DNA from: Saitoella complicata NRRL Y-17804
Taxonomy: Eukaryota; Ascomycota; Saitoellomycetes; Saitoellales; Saitoellaceae
Length of the DNA: 64,000 bases
Direction of reading: 5' to 3'
NCBI RefSeq assembly: GCF_001661265.1
Contig: NW_017567007.1
Coordinates: 180,165-244,164 of the forward strand
The translations under genes and the position numbers were made by a program. Numbering within the stretch: position 1 is the stretch's first letter; every line of letters starts with the position of its first letter. Below the pieces are notes generated by a model. The model did not search any database, had not been told where the DNA came from, and worked only from the letters and a program-made list of their open reading frames with translations. This document shows positions 55,201-64,000 of this stretch, piece after piece.

Positions 55201-55931
55201 TTATGCCGCAACACCCGCAAAGTCTCCAGCCTTGCCAGTGACTAACAGTCCGATAATCAACCCGAACAGCCCCAAAACACTTCCGAAGATCTCCACGACC
55301 AAGATCTTGACGAAAAGACTTGGGTTTTGGGCGTCAGCTAGTGCGGCGGAGGAGCCAGTGATTCCAACGGCGACACCACAGGCGAGGTTACACAGACCCA
55401 CGGTTAAACCACCCCAGAAAAGAGCGTACCCGGTGTAGAGGTTTGCTTTCGAGTACAACCCCGTCTCAGGAACCGACGCGAGCTTAGCAGAGAACACAAT
55501 ACTGTAAGCACCCCATTAGCATCCCAAGCCAGCTCAAACTCGATCACCTTGGCGTGGCTCACCTCATAATAACCCCATAAATAGCAACAACCTCACAAAA
55601 AATAATCGAAATCAAATTCTTCGTCTGGATATTCGGTGCGCGTACTCCACCTCCAAGAATCGACGATCCAGTGATGAAGATACCCCATGCGGCGCCAACG
55701 ACGGAGAGTCCGATGCAGAGGGAGATACCGAGGAGGCCCCAGGAGTAGGGGGAGGTTTCGGTGAGGAAGTAGCCTGGGTTGAACTCTTCGCCGGTATTGT
55801 GGAAGAGCATGTCTGATAACCACCGTTAGCTACTGTCCAGCATGCGACGAGGATGGGGATGGGGACGTACATAGCCCGACCAGGGTAGCCAGCGAGGCTG
55901 TAGAGTAGGTAATTGTAGTGATAGCACCCAT
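55201..55931 (-). CDS. VMA16: V-ATPase proteolipid subunit c''
   Basis: Three exons (55931-55871, 55812-55563, 55501-55201; introns 58 and 61 bp) encode 203 residues with four or more hydrophobic helices. Motifs [21 protein letters not shown] and [16 protein letters not shown] carry the proton-carrying Glu; the last exon holds [19 protein letters not shown]. It forms part of the rotating V0 ring that acidifies vacuoles and Golgi. The start ATG at 55931 precedes [17 protein letters not shown]. Confidence 0.94.
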
Positions 55932-56094
55932 TGCTTCTGCTTCTTGCTCTTCACTGAGCTTCTTCTCGGGTGTATGCTGTCCACGGGTGTATGCTGTCCT
56001 GCCCGCTTACTGAGCGAGCGCACCGGCCCGGCTGCGTCATTCAGGGGAGCCACGCCCAGATACAACACCTCGAGAGAACCTCCAAACAACCAAG

Positions 56095-56529
56095 ATGGGA
56101 AAATTCTACTATGAGCACTACAGAAATACGAGGTAGCATTGCTCGGAGTTAGAGTTGTAAGGGCTTGGGCTGATGAGTGGCTACAGCATCGGTATGTGTC
56201 TCGCAGACACCCTCGACGAGATGATCTCCGACGGCCGAATCGTCCCTCAACTCGCTGTCAAGATCATGGAAAACGTACCTCAACCTCCCTTGTACATTCA
56301 TATCAATGGAACTGACATTGCATAGTTCGACAAAGCCATGGGCGACGCCCTCGCCGAACGCGTAAAGTCAAAGATGTCTTTCAAAGGCCACCTCGACACA
56401 TATCGTCTCTGCGATGAAGTCTGGACGTTCATTATTAAGCAGCCTACGTTCCGGTTTGAGAATGAGACTGTGAGTACGGAGAAAGTGAGGATTATTGCGC
56501 AGAGTTCGAAGCAGAAGGTTGAGGGGTAG
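56095..56529 (+). CDS. TOA2: TFIIA small (gamma) subunit
   Basis: Three exons (56095-56132, 56187-56274, 56326-56529; introns 54 and 51 bp) encode 109 residues, the normal size. MGKFYYEHYRNTSIGMCLAD matches the TFIIA-gamma start; the middle helices contain FDKAMGDALAERVKSKMSFK and the beta domain LCDEVWTFIIKQPTFRFE. It binds TBP with Toa1 at promoters. Confidence 0.95.
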
Positions 56530-56797
56530 TGAGCTTTGTTGTATGCTAGGTGAAAGGCGAGGGATGGACGGGTCTTATGGGATCGACTGGGTAACGGCGT
56601 TCTGGGTACTGCATTTATTTATCTTTGGGCATTCTTCAAGTCCATCATTTTGGGTGGTCACAAAACAAATTTGACGCATTACTTCAACACATTGAACCGT
56701 CTAGCTTTAGCAAGTTGAGGTAATGCTCCATGGACGCAGTCTCCGAGATAATGGGTATATCGAATAGAACAAGCACACCCTCCACTTTCCCTTCTCC

Positions 56798-57898
56798 TTA
56801 CTCCAACTTCTCCAACCTCCCCTCAACCCCCCTAACCCACCCCTCCACCACATCCACATTCTTCCTCACCCCCTCCTGCACGCCCTCCAATCCCCCCTCA
56901 ACCCTCTCCAACGCCTCCCTCCACGCATCCAAACCCGTCCTTAACTGAGTTTGCTTTTGTTCGAGGGTGGAGAGGAGGGTGTGTTGGGTGGAGGCGTCGG
57001 CGTGGAGGGTGTGGAGGGTGCGGAGGCGGGAGATGGTGGGCGGGAGGAGCGGGGAGAGGGCGTCGAGCGTTGGGAGTGCAGAGTGCAAGGCTGCGATTTT
57101 GGTGTCGATTGGTATGGCGTCGGTCTTCGAGGAGAGTGTGGAGAGTGTCCGGAGCGCCTCGGTTTTCGATTTGAGGATGTCGTCGGGGAAGGAGAGGAGT
57201 GAGAGTTTTGCGTTTATGGTTGATAGGGATTGCAGAATGGTTGTAGAAGTAGTTTTGGAGGTTGTGGGTGTTGTGTCGAGGCCGAGGGAGGATTCGAGGG
57301 ATGCGAGGCGGGTGTCAAGGGCGGAGAGGAGGGTCGCGGTTTGGGGATCGATAGTTGCGACGGGGTCGTGCGTGGGTGCTGGGGCAGCTGTTTGTGGAGG
57401 TTGTACAGGCGAAAGCTCTTTGGTGAATACCCTCGGCCCACCACCAACGCTCGGCGCGGACAACGCTTCCTCCAACCTCACAATCTCCGCCAACCCCACC
57501 TCCTTCCCGTTTTCACTTCCCTCCACATCTGCCTCCGCCTCTGCCTGTGCTTGTAATTTGACTTCCTCAATCTCCCTCTTCAATCTCGCAACCCTCTCCC
57601 CAACCGTCTCCGTGAGCCTCACATTCGTGTACGTCCTAATCCCCCTCCCAGCTCCTCCCACCCCTCTCCTTCCTCCAGGCGCGATGCTATCGGAGAAGTC
57701 TGCGCTGGAGGCATCGACAGATTCGTTTGCGAACCGTGCACGGGCATCGGTGACGGAGAGTCCGTCGCGAAGGATGTTGTCGTTGGAGGAGTCTTCCTCG
57801 GATGTCGAGGCATCGGTTAAGTCTGGGATGTCGGGGGTTTCGTAGATATCGGGGTTGGAGGTGTCGAGGTCTGGTAACGAGGAGTATTTCGATGACAT
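56798..57898 (-). CDS. JNM1: Dynamitin (dynactin p50 subunit)
   Basis: Single exon, 366 residues. The N-terminal motif MSSKYSSLPDLDTSNPDIYE with ETPDIPD is the dynamitin signature (YETPD), and the rest is mainly coiled coil (for example VGERVARLKREIEEVKLQAQ). p50 holds the dynactin shoulder together in dynein transport. The start was chosen at this motif; the frame is open further upstream but would run through the adjacent cyclophilin start, 101 bp away on the other strand. Confidence 0.9.
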   Translation of the reverse strand: MSSKYSSLPDLDTSNPDIYETPDIPDLTDASTSEEDSSNDNILRDGLSVTDARARFANESVDASSADFSDSIAPGGRRGVGGAGRGIRTYTNVRLTETVGERVARLKREIEEVKLQAQAEAEADVEGSENGKEVGLAEIVRLEEALSAPSVGGGPRVFTKELSPVQPPQTAAPAPTHDPVATIDPQTATLLSALDTRLASLESSLGLDTTPTTSKTTSTTILQSLSTINAKLSLLSFPDDILKSKTEALRTLSTLSSKTDAIPIDTKIAALHSALPTLDALSPLLPPTISRLRTLHTLHADASTQHTLLSTLEQKQTQLRTGLDAWREALERVEGGLEGVQEGVRKNVDVVEGWVRGVEGRLEKLE

Positions 57899-57998
57899 CT
57901 TGGCCTCTACAGCTTCTTCAGCTGCTTCAAACACCGGGGTCGGTTCAGTGCAGGTGTTGTCTCGCGCACATACACCCGCCAGCAAACACAACACCATC

Positions 57999-58554
57999 AT
58001 GTCAGTGACCCTCCATACAGATCTGGGCGATATCAAGCTCGAGATATTCTGCGAGTCGACGCCGTTGGCAGCAGAGAACTTCTTGGCGTTATGTGCGAGT
58101 GACTACTATAACGGATGTCTGATACACCGTAACATCAAGGGATTCATGGTACAGGTTCGTCTCCCCTCCTCCTTCAACCCTCCTTTACGCAGAAGACTAA
58201 CATGGCACACAGATGGGCGACCCAACCGGCACCGGAAAAGGCGGCTCCAGCATCTATCCCACCCAAACCTTCCCCGACGAAATCCGCCCAACCCTCCGAC
58301 ACAACACCCGCGGCATCCTCTCCATGGCAAACGCCAACAAACCCAACACAAACAAATCTCAATTTTTCATAACGTATGATAAACACCCCCATCTTGACGG
58401 GAAGTACACGGTATTTGGGAAGGTGATTGATGGGTGGGAGACGTTGGATCGGTTGGAGGGGTGTGAGGTTGATGGAAAGTATCGTCCGTTACCTGGGAAG
58501 GAAGTTAGACTGAAGGATGTGACGATTCACGCGAATCCGTTGGCGGAGCAGTGA
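57999..58554 (+). CDS. Cyclophilin-type peptidyl-prolyl isomerase, PPIL3 class
   Basis: Two exons (57999-58154, 58213-58554; 58-bp intron) encode 165 residues. It is the compact cyclophilin of the PPIL3 group: [60 protein letters not shown] (active-site and cyclosporin-pocket residues), [16 protein letters not shown]. It catalyses proline cis-trans isomerisation; related proteins associate with spliceosomes. Confidence 0.93.
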
Positions 58555-58818
58555 AGGGGCTGCCGCCGTAAGGATCGATGGGGATGCATGGAATAGAACA
58601 CGGGAGGTACCAGGGTGGCGTGCACGTTTGATGCCCCGATGAAGCTTTGGGAAGAAGCTCAGCGACGTTGCTCTGCTTACCCAAGGCGTGGTTATGAACC
58701 ACGAAGCCTGACGAATGAGGGCAAGCAAACTCGGACGAAATGCATAATGAGAGACGCTTTTATCACATACGCCAATATACCAAACTCATACAATGTAAAC
58801 CCCCACTTTTGTCCCGCT

Positions 58819-59791
58819 CTATGTCCTCGAGAAATACACCTTCCTAACATCCATAACCTTCTTTCCCCTCTGCCTCGCCAAAGTCTCCGGCAACTTCTGG
58901 TTCGTTAGAGCCTCAAAAGTAGCCTTAACAACGTTCATCCCATTTCTCGAACCCCTGTTCATAACCTTCCCTCCCAAATCAGAAATCCCCGCCGCCTTAC
59001 AAATCTCATAAATATAATGATTCACACGAAGTCCGAAACCCGGTGGTCGTGGTCGAAGCGTCAGGTGGACGGCGTGGTATTTAACTTTGAGTTCGCCGTG
59101 GATGGTACGGTTTTCGTATCGGGGGACGTATTGCATGTTTTTGAGAGCGGCGTAGGTCGCTTTTTGGGATGCGAGGGCGGCTTCGTCGGCTTTGCCTTCG
59201 CCGTAGCCGACCATACCTTTACCATTTCCAACGACGGCGAGTGCGTACATCGAGGAAATCTTTCCTTTTTTGGTCTGGTTAACGACACGGTGCAACACCA
59301 ACGTCTTTGTGATAAAGTTCGATCGGATTTGGTCGGGTGTGACTCCCGTTGCCGCAATCAACGCGTTCTCAGTTAACTCTCCCTCCTTTGGTTGCGTAAG
59401 CTTCGGCCGGACATCAGGAAGATCGGGTGTTGCCTCGATCGCGCCTGCAGCGTAGGCCTTCTCCTGAACCTGTTTGGAGGGGAAGTCGAGGATTGGGTGG
59501 AGTTTCTTGAAGTCGTCGAAGTAGGGGATGGAGATACCGGTGGTTCGTCGAGGGAGATTGACGATTTCGGCTGGAGTGATGACGGCGGCGAGATCGTCGT
59601 AGTTGTTTGCGGGCTTTGGAGCTGGAGCCTTGGGCTTCCACCGGTGACGGGGGACACGGGCTCGTGCTGGTGCGGTAGTATGGAAGGATCGCGCTGCACA
59701 ACTGTCAATCTTCGGGCCAAGCACAACGGATCAAGGATAACAACGCACCAGCGCCTGCCAGCGATGCCAGCACCTTTCTTGAGCTGGACAT
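58819..59791 (-). CDS. MRPS5: Mitochondrial ribosomal protein uS5m (MRPS5)
   Basis: Two exons (59791-59749, 59693-58819; 55-bp intron) encode 305 residues. The N-terminus MSSSRKVLASLAGAARSFHT is a mitochondrial presequence. The S5 fold shows YALAVVGNGKGMVGYGEGKA and PRPPGFGLRVNHYIYEICKA with GISDLGGKVMNRGSRNGMNV. It is a small-subunit protein of the mitoribosome. The intron join was fixed by frame and by the presequence. Confidence 0.92.
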
Positions 59792-59905
59792 TTTTCTGGT
59801 GGTTTTGTCTCCGTCGGGGGGTCTCGCAGGGCACAGCTGGAGTTTCCTGTCTGTGTCCCCAGCACCAGCCACACCAGAAATGTTCAAAGTATATGAGATG
59901 ACCCT

Positions 59906-61699
59906 ATGAGATTCAGATTATTACCGCCGTCCATCAGAAGTCCGGTCTTCGATCACAGAGTAGCTTTCCTTCGATTCTTCACAATGTCTGCGCCTGCTGC
60001 GTCTCCCATCAGCATCGCCTTGGCCGCAAAGGCCCCGGCTGCCACGGTTCCCACTCCAGCAGCTGAAGCTCCCAAGCCGAAACAGCTGCCCAAGAAGATC
60101 AAGCGCAAGTTCAAGGCAAAGGAAGTCAAGCCTGGAAGCTCCGAGGAAATCTTGGTGCACGATGTCCAGAGTCTGCTGAAGGATGTCCCCGCCGACGTCG
60201 CACAACCAACTGAATTCGAGAGATTCCAAGAGGTGGAGCTGACCATTGCCGACCTGAGCTCGACAGGTGACGGTCTCGCCGCGACTGCCGCAAAAGACCA
60301 CGTCGTCGTAGTCCCATTCTGTCTTCCCGGCGAAGTCGTCAAAGCCCGCATCCACACCATCTTCCCCCAGTATTCCCTCGCAGACCTCGTCCAAGTCATC
60401 ACAAAATCACCACAACGCCACGACGAACTCATCGGTTGCAAGTACTACGGCAAATGCGGAGGATGCCAGTTCCAGACCCTAACCTACGAAGACCAACTCA
60501 TCCACAAAAAACGTGTCGTCGAGAAGGCTTTCGCAAACTTCTCCGGGCTCCCCGCTGAGACGTTCCCCCCTATCATCGACACCTGCCCTTCACCACTCCA
60601 GTACCGCTACCGCACAAAGATCACGCCCCATTTCGACACCCCGAGAGCCGGGTTTCCGGATGGTGTGTTCCCCCAGATTGGGTTCATGGAGAAGGGGAGA
60701 AGGAGAACGATGGATATCGAGGAATGCCCGATTGCGACAGAGAAGTTGAATGAGGAACTAGTTGCCGCGAGGAGGAAGGTGTATGAGAATGTCAAGACCT
60801 ACAAGAAGGGCGCTACCCTCCTTCTCCGTGAATCAACCACCCGTACCCCTTCTGGCGAGACCATCACCACAACCGCAACCTCCAGTACCGAAGCTACGAG
60901 GATCGATGAGGTAGAGCCAGGATCCGACCCCAAAGCCGTGGCTACCGCTGTCGTGGAAGAGAAGCTCGCCTTGACAGACTCTAAACAAATCTGCATCGAA
61001 TACGTCGACGAATTCCGCTTCGAAACCCCCGCTGGCTCCTTCTTCCAAAACAATAACGCCATCCTCCCCGCCTTCACAGGCTACGTCCGCGATAACCTCC
61101 GCACGAACCTCCCTCCCAACTCCGACGATGTCAAACACTTGGTCGACGCGTATTGCGGGAGTGGGTTGTTTGCTGTTACGTGTCACGAGGGGTTCGAGAG
61201 CGTCGTCGGTGTCGAGATCTCGAGTCAGGCGATTGAGTGGGCGAAGAAGAATGCTGCCTCTAACGGACTTACCAACACTCATTTCCGCGCCGCGACGGCG
61301 TCGCATATATTCGAGGACGTGCGCTCTCCACCACTCCAGACCGCGATCATCATCGACCCTCCCCGCTCCGGTTGCGACCATGACTTCTTGAACCAGCTCT
61401 TGACGTTCGGCCCGAGGAGGGTGGTCTATATCTCGTGTAACGTACACACGCAAGCAAGGGATATCGGATATTTGTTGAAGCACGAGAAGGGGAAGGGCAA
61501 GTGGAGGGTTGATAGTATTCGGGGGTTTGATTTGTTCCCGCAGACGCATCATGTTGAGACGATTGCTGTTTTGACGCGGATTGACGACGGGAAGGCGGAG
61601 GCGGAGGAGAGCGTAGAGGGCAAGGTGAAGGAGAGTGTGAAGAGAGAGAAGAGTCCGGAGGTGGAGGAGGCGGTTAAGAAGCAGAGAATCCACGTCTAG
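59906..61699 (+). CDS. TRM2: tRNA (uracil-5-)-methyltransferase
   Basis: Single exon, 597 residues. It makes m5U54 (ribothymidine) in tRNA using S-adenosylmethionine. The TRAM-like segment, Cys-rich CKYYGKCGGCQFQ, YCGSG, DPPRSGCD, nucleophile VVYISCNVHTQ (about Cys511) and the general-base HVETIAVLTR are intact. Two in-frame ATGs exist: the first gives a basic, mitochondrial-type leader (MRFRLLPPSIRSPVFDHRVA), and the second (residue 27, MSAPAASP) begins the cytosolic-looking protein, so both compartments may be served. Confidence 0.93.
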   Translation: MRFRLLPPSIRSPVFDHRVAFLRFFTMSAPAASPISIALAAKAPAATVPTPAAEAPKPKQLPKKIKRKFKAKEVKPGSSEEILVHDVQSLLKDVPADVAQPTEFERFQEVELTIADLSSTGDGLAATAAKDHVVVVPFCLPGEVVKARIHTIFPQYSLADLVQVITKSPQRHDELIGCKYYGKCGGCQFQTLTYEDQLIHKKRVVEKAFANFSGLPAETFPPIIDTCPSPLQYRYRTKITPHFDTPRAGFPDGVFPQIGFMEKGRRRTMDIEECPIATEKLNEELVAARRKVYENVKTYKKGATLLLRESTTRTPSGETITTTATSSTEATRIDEVEPGSDPKAVATAVVEEKLALTDSKQICIEYVDEFRFETPAGSFFQNNNAILPAFTGYVRDNLRTNLPPNSDDVKHLVDAYCGSGLFAVTCHEGFESVVGVEISSQAIEWAKKNAASNGLTNTHFRAATASHIFEDVRSPPLQTAIIIDPPRSGCDHDFLNQLLTFGPRRVVYISCNVHTQARDIGYLLKHEKGKGKWRVDSIRGFDLFPQTHHVETIAVLTRIDDGKAEAEESVEGKVKESVKREKSPEVEEAVKKQRIHV

Positions 61700-61830
61700 A
61701 GTCCAGAGGAGAGATGTATATGCACAAGGCATGAAGTTACCGGAATTCGCCCATAGAACATGGTGCAATGAAAGGAGATCCATTCGATCTAAAACAATAT
61801 AATCTATAACCACGATTTACCTAAAGTCTT

Positions 61831-63594
61831 TTACACCTGTGGGTCAGCGTTCTCCAAATGCCCTGCCTCCGCCTTGTTACCAAGCGTAGCGATCCTCCCC
61901 TCATTCTCCTCCCTCGCATTCGCAATCTTCTGAGCAAACTTCGACGCAGCACGGATCTGCGGGCCTTTCCAGTAAAAGACATACACCGGAACACTGACGC
62001 AAATCGAGATAAACGCCAAGATCATAGTGGCCCAAGCGACATTGTTGGGGTAAGAGCCGACGTTGGTGTAGAGAGGGGTGGAGTACATGACAGCGATACC
62101 CGCAAGGAAGTCACGAGCGAAGCCGTTACCACCGGTGGCCGAAGCAGCGTAAGGACCGTAAGCGGCAGTCATGTAGTCGATCGTCGTCATGTAAATCGTG
62201 AAGTTCGCGATAGCGATAACCACCGAGAAAATCATGGGGACAATCCAGTGATTATACTCCGGACCCCTACAAGACCATGCAAACCCGAACAATCCGGCGG
62301 GCAAAAGATAAACAGTCCATAAGAGCCACCACAGCCTATGTTCGGGGGTGATCCTCTGGGGATGATTCCGGCGCAGCTTCACTGCCCGTGAGAAGACGTA
62401 GAACATGGAGAAATAAGCGAGGAGATAGCCGACGAGAAGAGCAATGAAAGCGAGACCAACGTCGATTGTTCCAAAGCCCCATCGAGCATAGACAATGCCA
62501 TAGGAAGAGATGAAGGTGAAGATCAAGGCATCCGCGAATCCAGACAGAAGGGAGAGACACAGCACGATCGGCTCATTGATGAACATGTCGAATGGGCGCA
62601 CCCAAGTGCGAATGATCTCCTTGAATGTTAACTTCGGCTTCAACTCGCCCGGGCCGTAGACGTTCGGTTCACCAGCCTTACGGCGACGCTTAGCCTCGCG
62701 GTCGACGAGAACAGACGACCGAGTTTCCGGCACGAGGAAGAAATGAAGTGCTTGGACCGCTCCGCCGAAGATCAGTTGAAGCCAGAAGATCCAGTGCCAA
62801 GATAGATTGTCTTGTGCGAAGGCACCAACAATGGGTCCAACAACAGATCCACCGACAGAAGACAAGACCACGAAGTTCAGACCCGAGTGCTGCTCATCCG
62901 GGCCCCAGAGATCAGCAACCATACCCAGCGTGACCGAACCTCCGGCAGACGAAAATCCACCCAGAATTCGAGCAATGATGATAGTGCCATAGTTCGGTGC
63001 AACAGCACATGGTATCTGCCATAGATTGACGAAGGCCAAACTCCACTGCAGGATCGGCTTCCTCCCCAACTCTTCAGACCACGGTGCCCACAGTTCACAC
63101 CCAAAAGCATAGCAAATCAAGAACACTGCCTGTCCAACCCTTGCAGCCTGAGCAGAAAGTCCAAACTCCTCTTGGAGACCAGGGATGGCGTTACCATAAA
63201 TACCGGCATTGAAGTTCATGGAAACTTGGACTGCGAAGATGACCGCGATGATCCTCCACTTTTTCAGTGCCGGGAAGGCGAAGCCGAGGACTTCTGGACA
63301 GTCTTGCTCCCTAAGCTCGATCTTGTCTGGGTGTTCGAGGCTTTGCTTCCATCGTTTGTCGGGCACGATACTCGCGGATCCGGAGCCTTGTGTCGATGAA
63401 CCGCCGACGTCCTCGAGATGGAGGTTATCGTGCTTTGTGCGTGCCGTAGGAGACGTAGGCTCGGGATACGCTCCTGGCAAATGTGTGTGGTTATTGAGTC
63501 CATCGTGTTCGGGTACATCATAGTTGGATTCGGGATGGACCTCTGGCCTGTGCGTGAGATTGTTTAGCTCGACTGAGGTCGACATGGTCGACAT
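61831..63594 (-). CDS. MFS drug:H+ antiporter-type transporter (DHA1)
   Basis: Single exon, 587 residues. A 105-residue hydrophilic N-terminus leads to about 12 helices; SMNFNAGIYGNAIPGLQEEF, ELGRKPILQWSLAFVNLWQI and GGFSSAGGSVTLGMVADLWG match the DHA1 drug efflux group (Flr1-like). Whether it exports drugs or a metabolite is unknown. The ATG at 63594 (MSTMSTSVEL) is the first true start; a TATA element lies about 80 bp upstream. Confidence 0.88.
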   Translation of the reverse strand: MSTMSTSVELNNLTHRPEVHPESNYDVPEHDGLNNHTHLPGAYPEPTSPTARTKHDNLHLEDVGGSSTQGSGSASIVPDKRWKQSLEHPDKIELREQDCPEVLGFAFPALKKWRIIAVIFAVQVSMNFNAGIYGNAIPGLQEEFGLSAQAARVGQAVFLICYAFGCELWAPWSEELGRKPILQWSLAFVNLWQIPCAVAPNYGTIIIARILGGFSSAGGSVTLGMVADLWGPDEQHSGLNFVVLSSVGGSVVGPIVGAFAQDNLSWHWIFWLQLIFGGAVQALHFFLVPETRSSVLVDREAKRRRKAGEPNVYGPGELKPKLTFKEIIRTWVRPFDMFINEPIVLCLSLLSGFADALIFTFISSYGIVYARWGFGTIDVGLAFIALLVGYLLAYFSMFYVFSRAVKLRRNHPQRITPEHRLWWLLWTVYLLPAGLFGFAWSCRGPEYNHWIVPMIFSVVIAIANFTIYMTTIDYMTAAYGPYAASATGGNGFARDFLAGIAVMYSTPLYTNVGSYPNNVAWATMILAFISICVSVPVYVFYWKGPQIRAASKFAQKIANAREENEGRIATLGNKAEAGHLENADPQV

Positions 63595-64000
63595 GATCAA
63601 CAATGCTGATCTGTTTCTTAAACCAAGCCGTTGTCGAGTGATCAGCTCTAAGGCCGGGGACTCATGGACCCTTTATACCTCCAACTCGCGAAGTGAACCA
63701 TCTCGAAAGAAGCCGATCAAAGACGTACAGATCTAGGGGTCCAAAGTAGCGTTCTCGTACGGCAGTACTTGGAAAACCGCGGGGACCCCATAAGCGAGCT
63801 GAAGCGCGCGGAGTGACATCGGTGGAAGGACGAGAAGTGAACCCGATTGGAGAAGGAAGGAGAAACGTTTATCCAGACGACGCCGTGAAACAGCATAACC
63901 GCCATAGCCGACGAACGTTCAGCAGCAATAACCGGCGGGTTCGGGGGGCTTTGGAATCTCGCGGTTTGGGGTGACTCGCTGATGGCAGCTCGACTATTTC
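63595..64000. promoter_or_regulatory. Promoter of DHA1 transporter gene
   Basis: 406 bp to the window end. A TATAAAG on the minus strand at 63671-63677 sits about 80 bp from the ATG. No further ORF is supported. Confidence 0.5.

Overview
The window is nuclear DNA of a compact fungal genome, most likely a filamentous ascomycete (Pezizomycotina). This placement is inferred from the protein kinase C architecture and wording, the thioredoxin and Rieske sequences, the presence of Bqt4, Arb1 and SYN8, and the low intron number. Most genes have 0-3 introns of 47-61 bp with GT..AG ends and a CTAAC/CTGAC-like branch site. I saw no transposon, retroelement, CRISPR array, tRNA or rRNA gene. About 40 protein genes fill both strands, with intergenic gaps usually of 100-600 bp. 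Where a protein is spliced, the exon joins were worked out by hand. In the fully modelled genes the exon sum was checked to be a multiple of three. Layout, 0-20 kb: a truncated PPR protein; an LCB3-type sphingoid-base-phosphate phosphatase; a Rho4 GTPase; an SRA-YDG protein divergent from a She4/UNC-45 myosin chaperone; a secreted EF-hand protein; an orphan seven-exon membrane protein; a BSC6-like MFS carrier; the dual-specificity phosphatase PPS1; a freestanding DUF2156 aminoacyl-tRNA transferase; a 1.6-kb gene-poor stretch; and a convergent pair of Thr/Ser/Cys-rich ORFs. 20-40 kb: importin Kap114, SNARE Syn8, a small mitochondrial protein, Rev7, a RING/TRAF-type protein, protein kinase C, pantothenate synthetase, thioredoxin, a calcium-regulated mitochondrial carrier, cyclin C, UDP-glucose 4-epimerase and dihydrofolate reductase. 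40-64 kb: SUN-domain Sad1, Mdm33, a HAD phosphatase, the telomere anchor Bqt4, Rieske protein, PP2A catalytic subunit, the RNAi factor Arb1, Atg18, V-ATPase subunit c'', TFIIA gamma, dynamitin, a PPIL3-type cyclophilin, mitochondrial uS5, tRNA methyltransferase Trm2 and a drug-type MFS transporter. The genes are mostly unrelated housekeeping functions, as is usual in fungi. Some groupings are notable: Sad1 and Bqt4, both nuclear-envelope proteins of meiotic telomere attachment, lie within 8 kb; mitochondrial uS5 and Trm2 share a 114-bp head-to-head promoter; an SRA protein and Arb1 point to active chromatin silencing. The strongest leads are the DUF2156 protein (a candidate sterol-aminoacylation enzyme), the inverted Thr/Ser/Cys pair at 18.9-19.6 kb, the GC-AG intron plus 22-nt exon of arb1, an SNARE with a displaced zero-layer glutamine, and several small unannotated ORFs.
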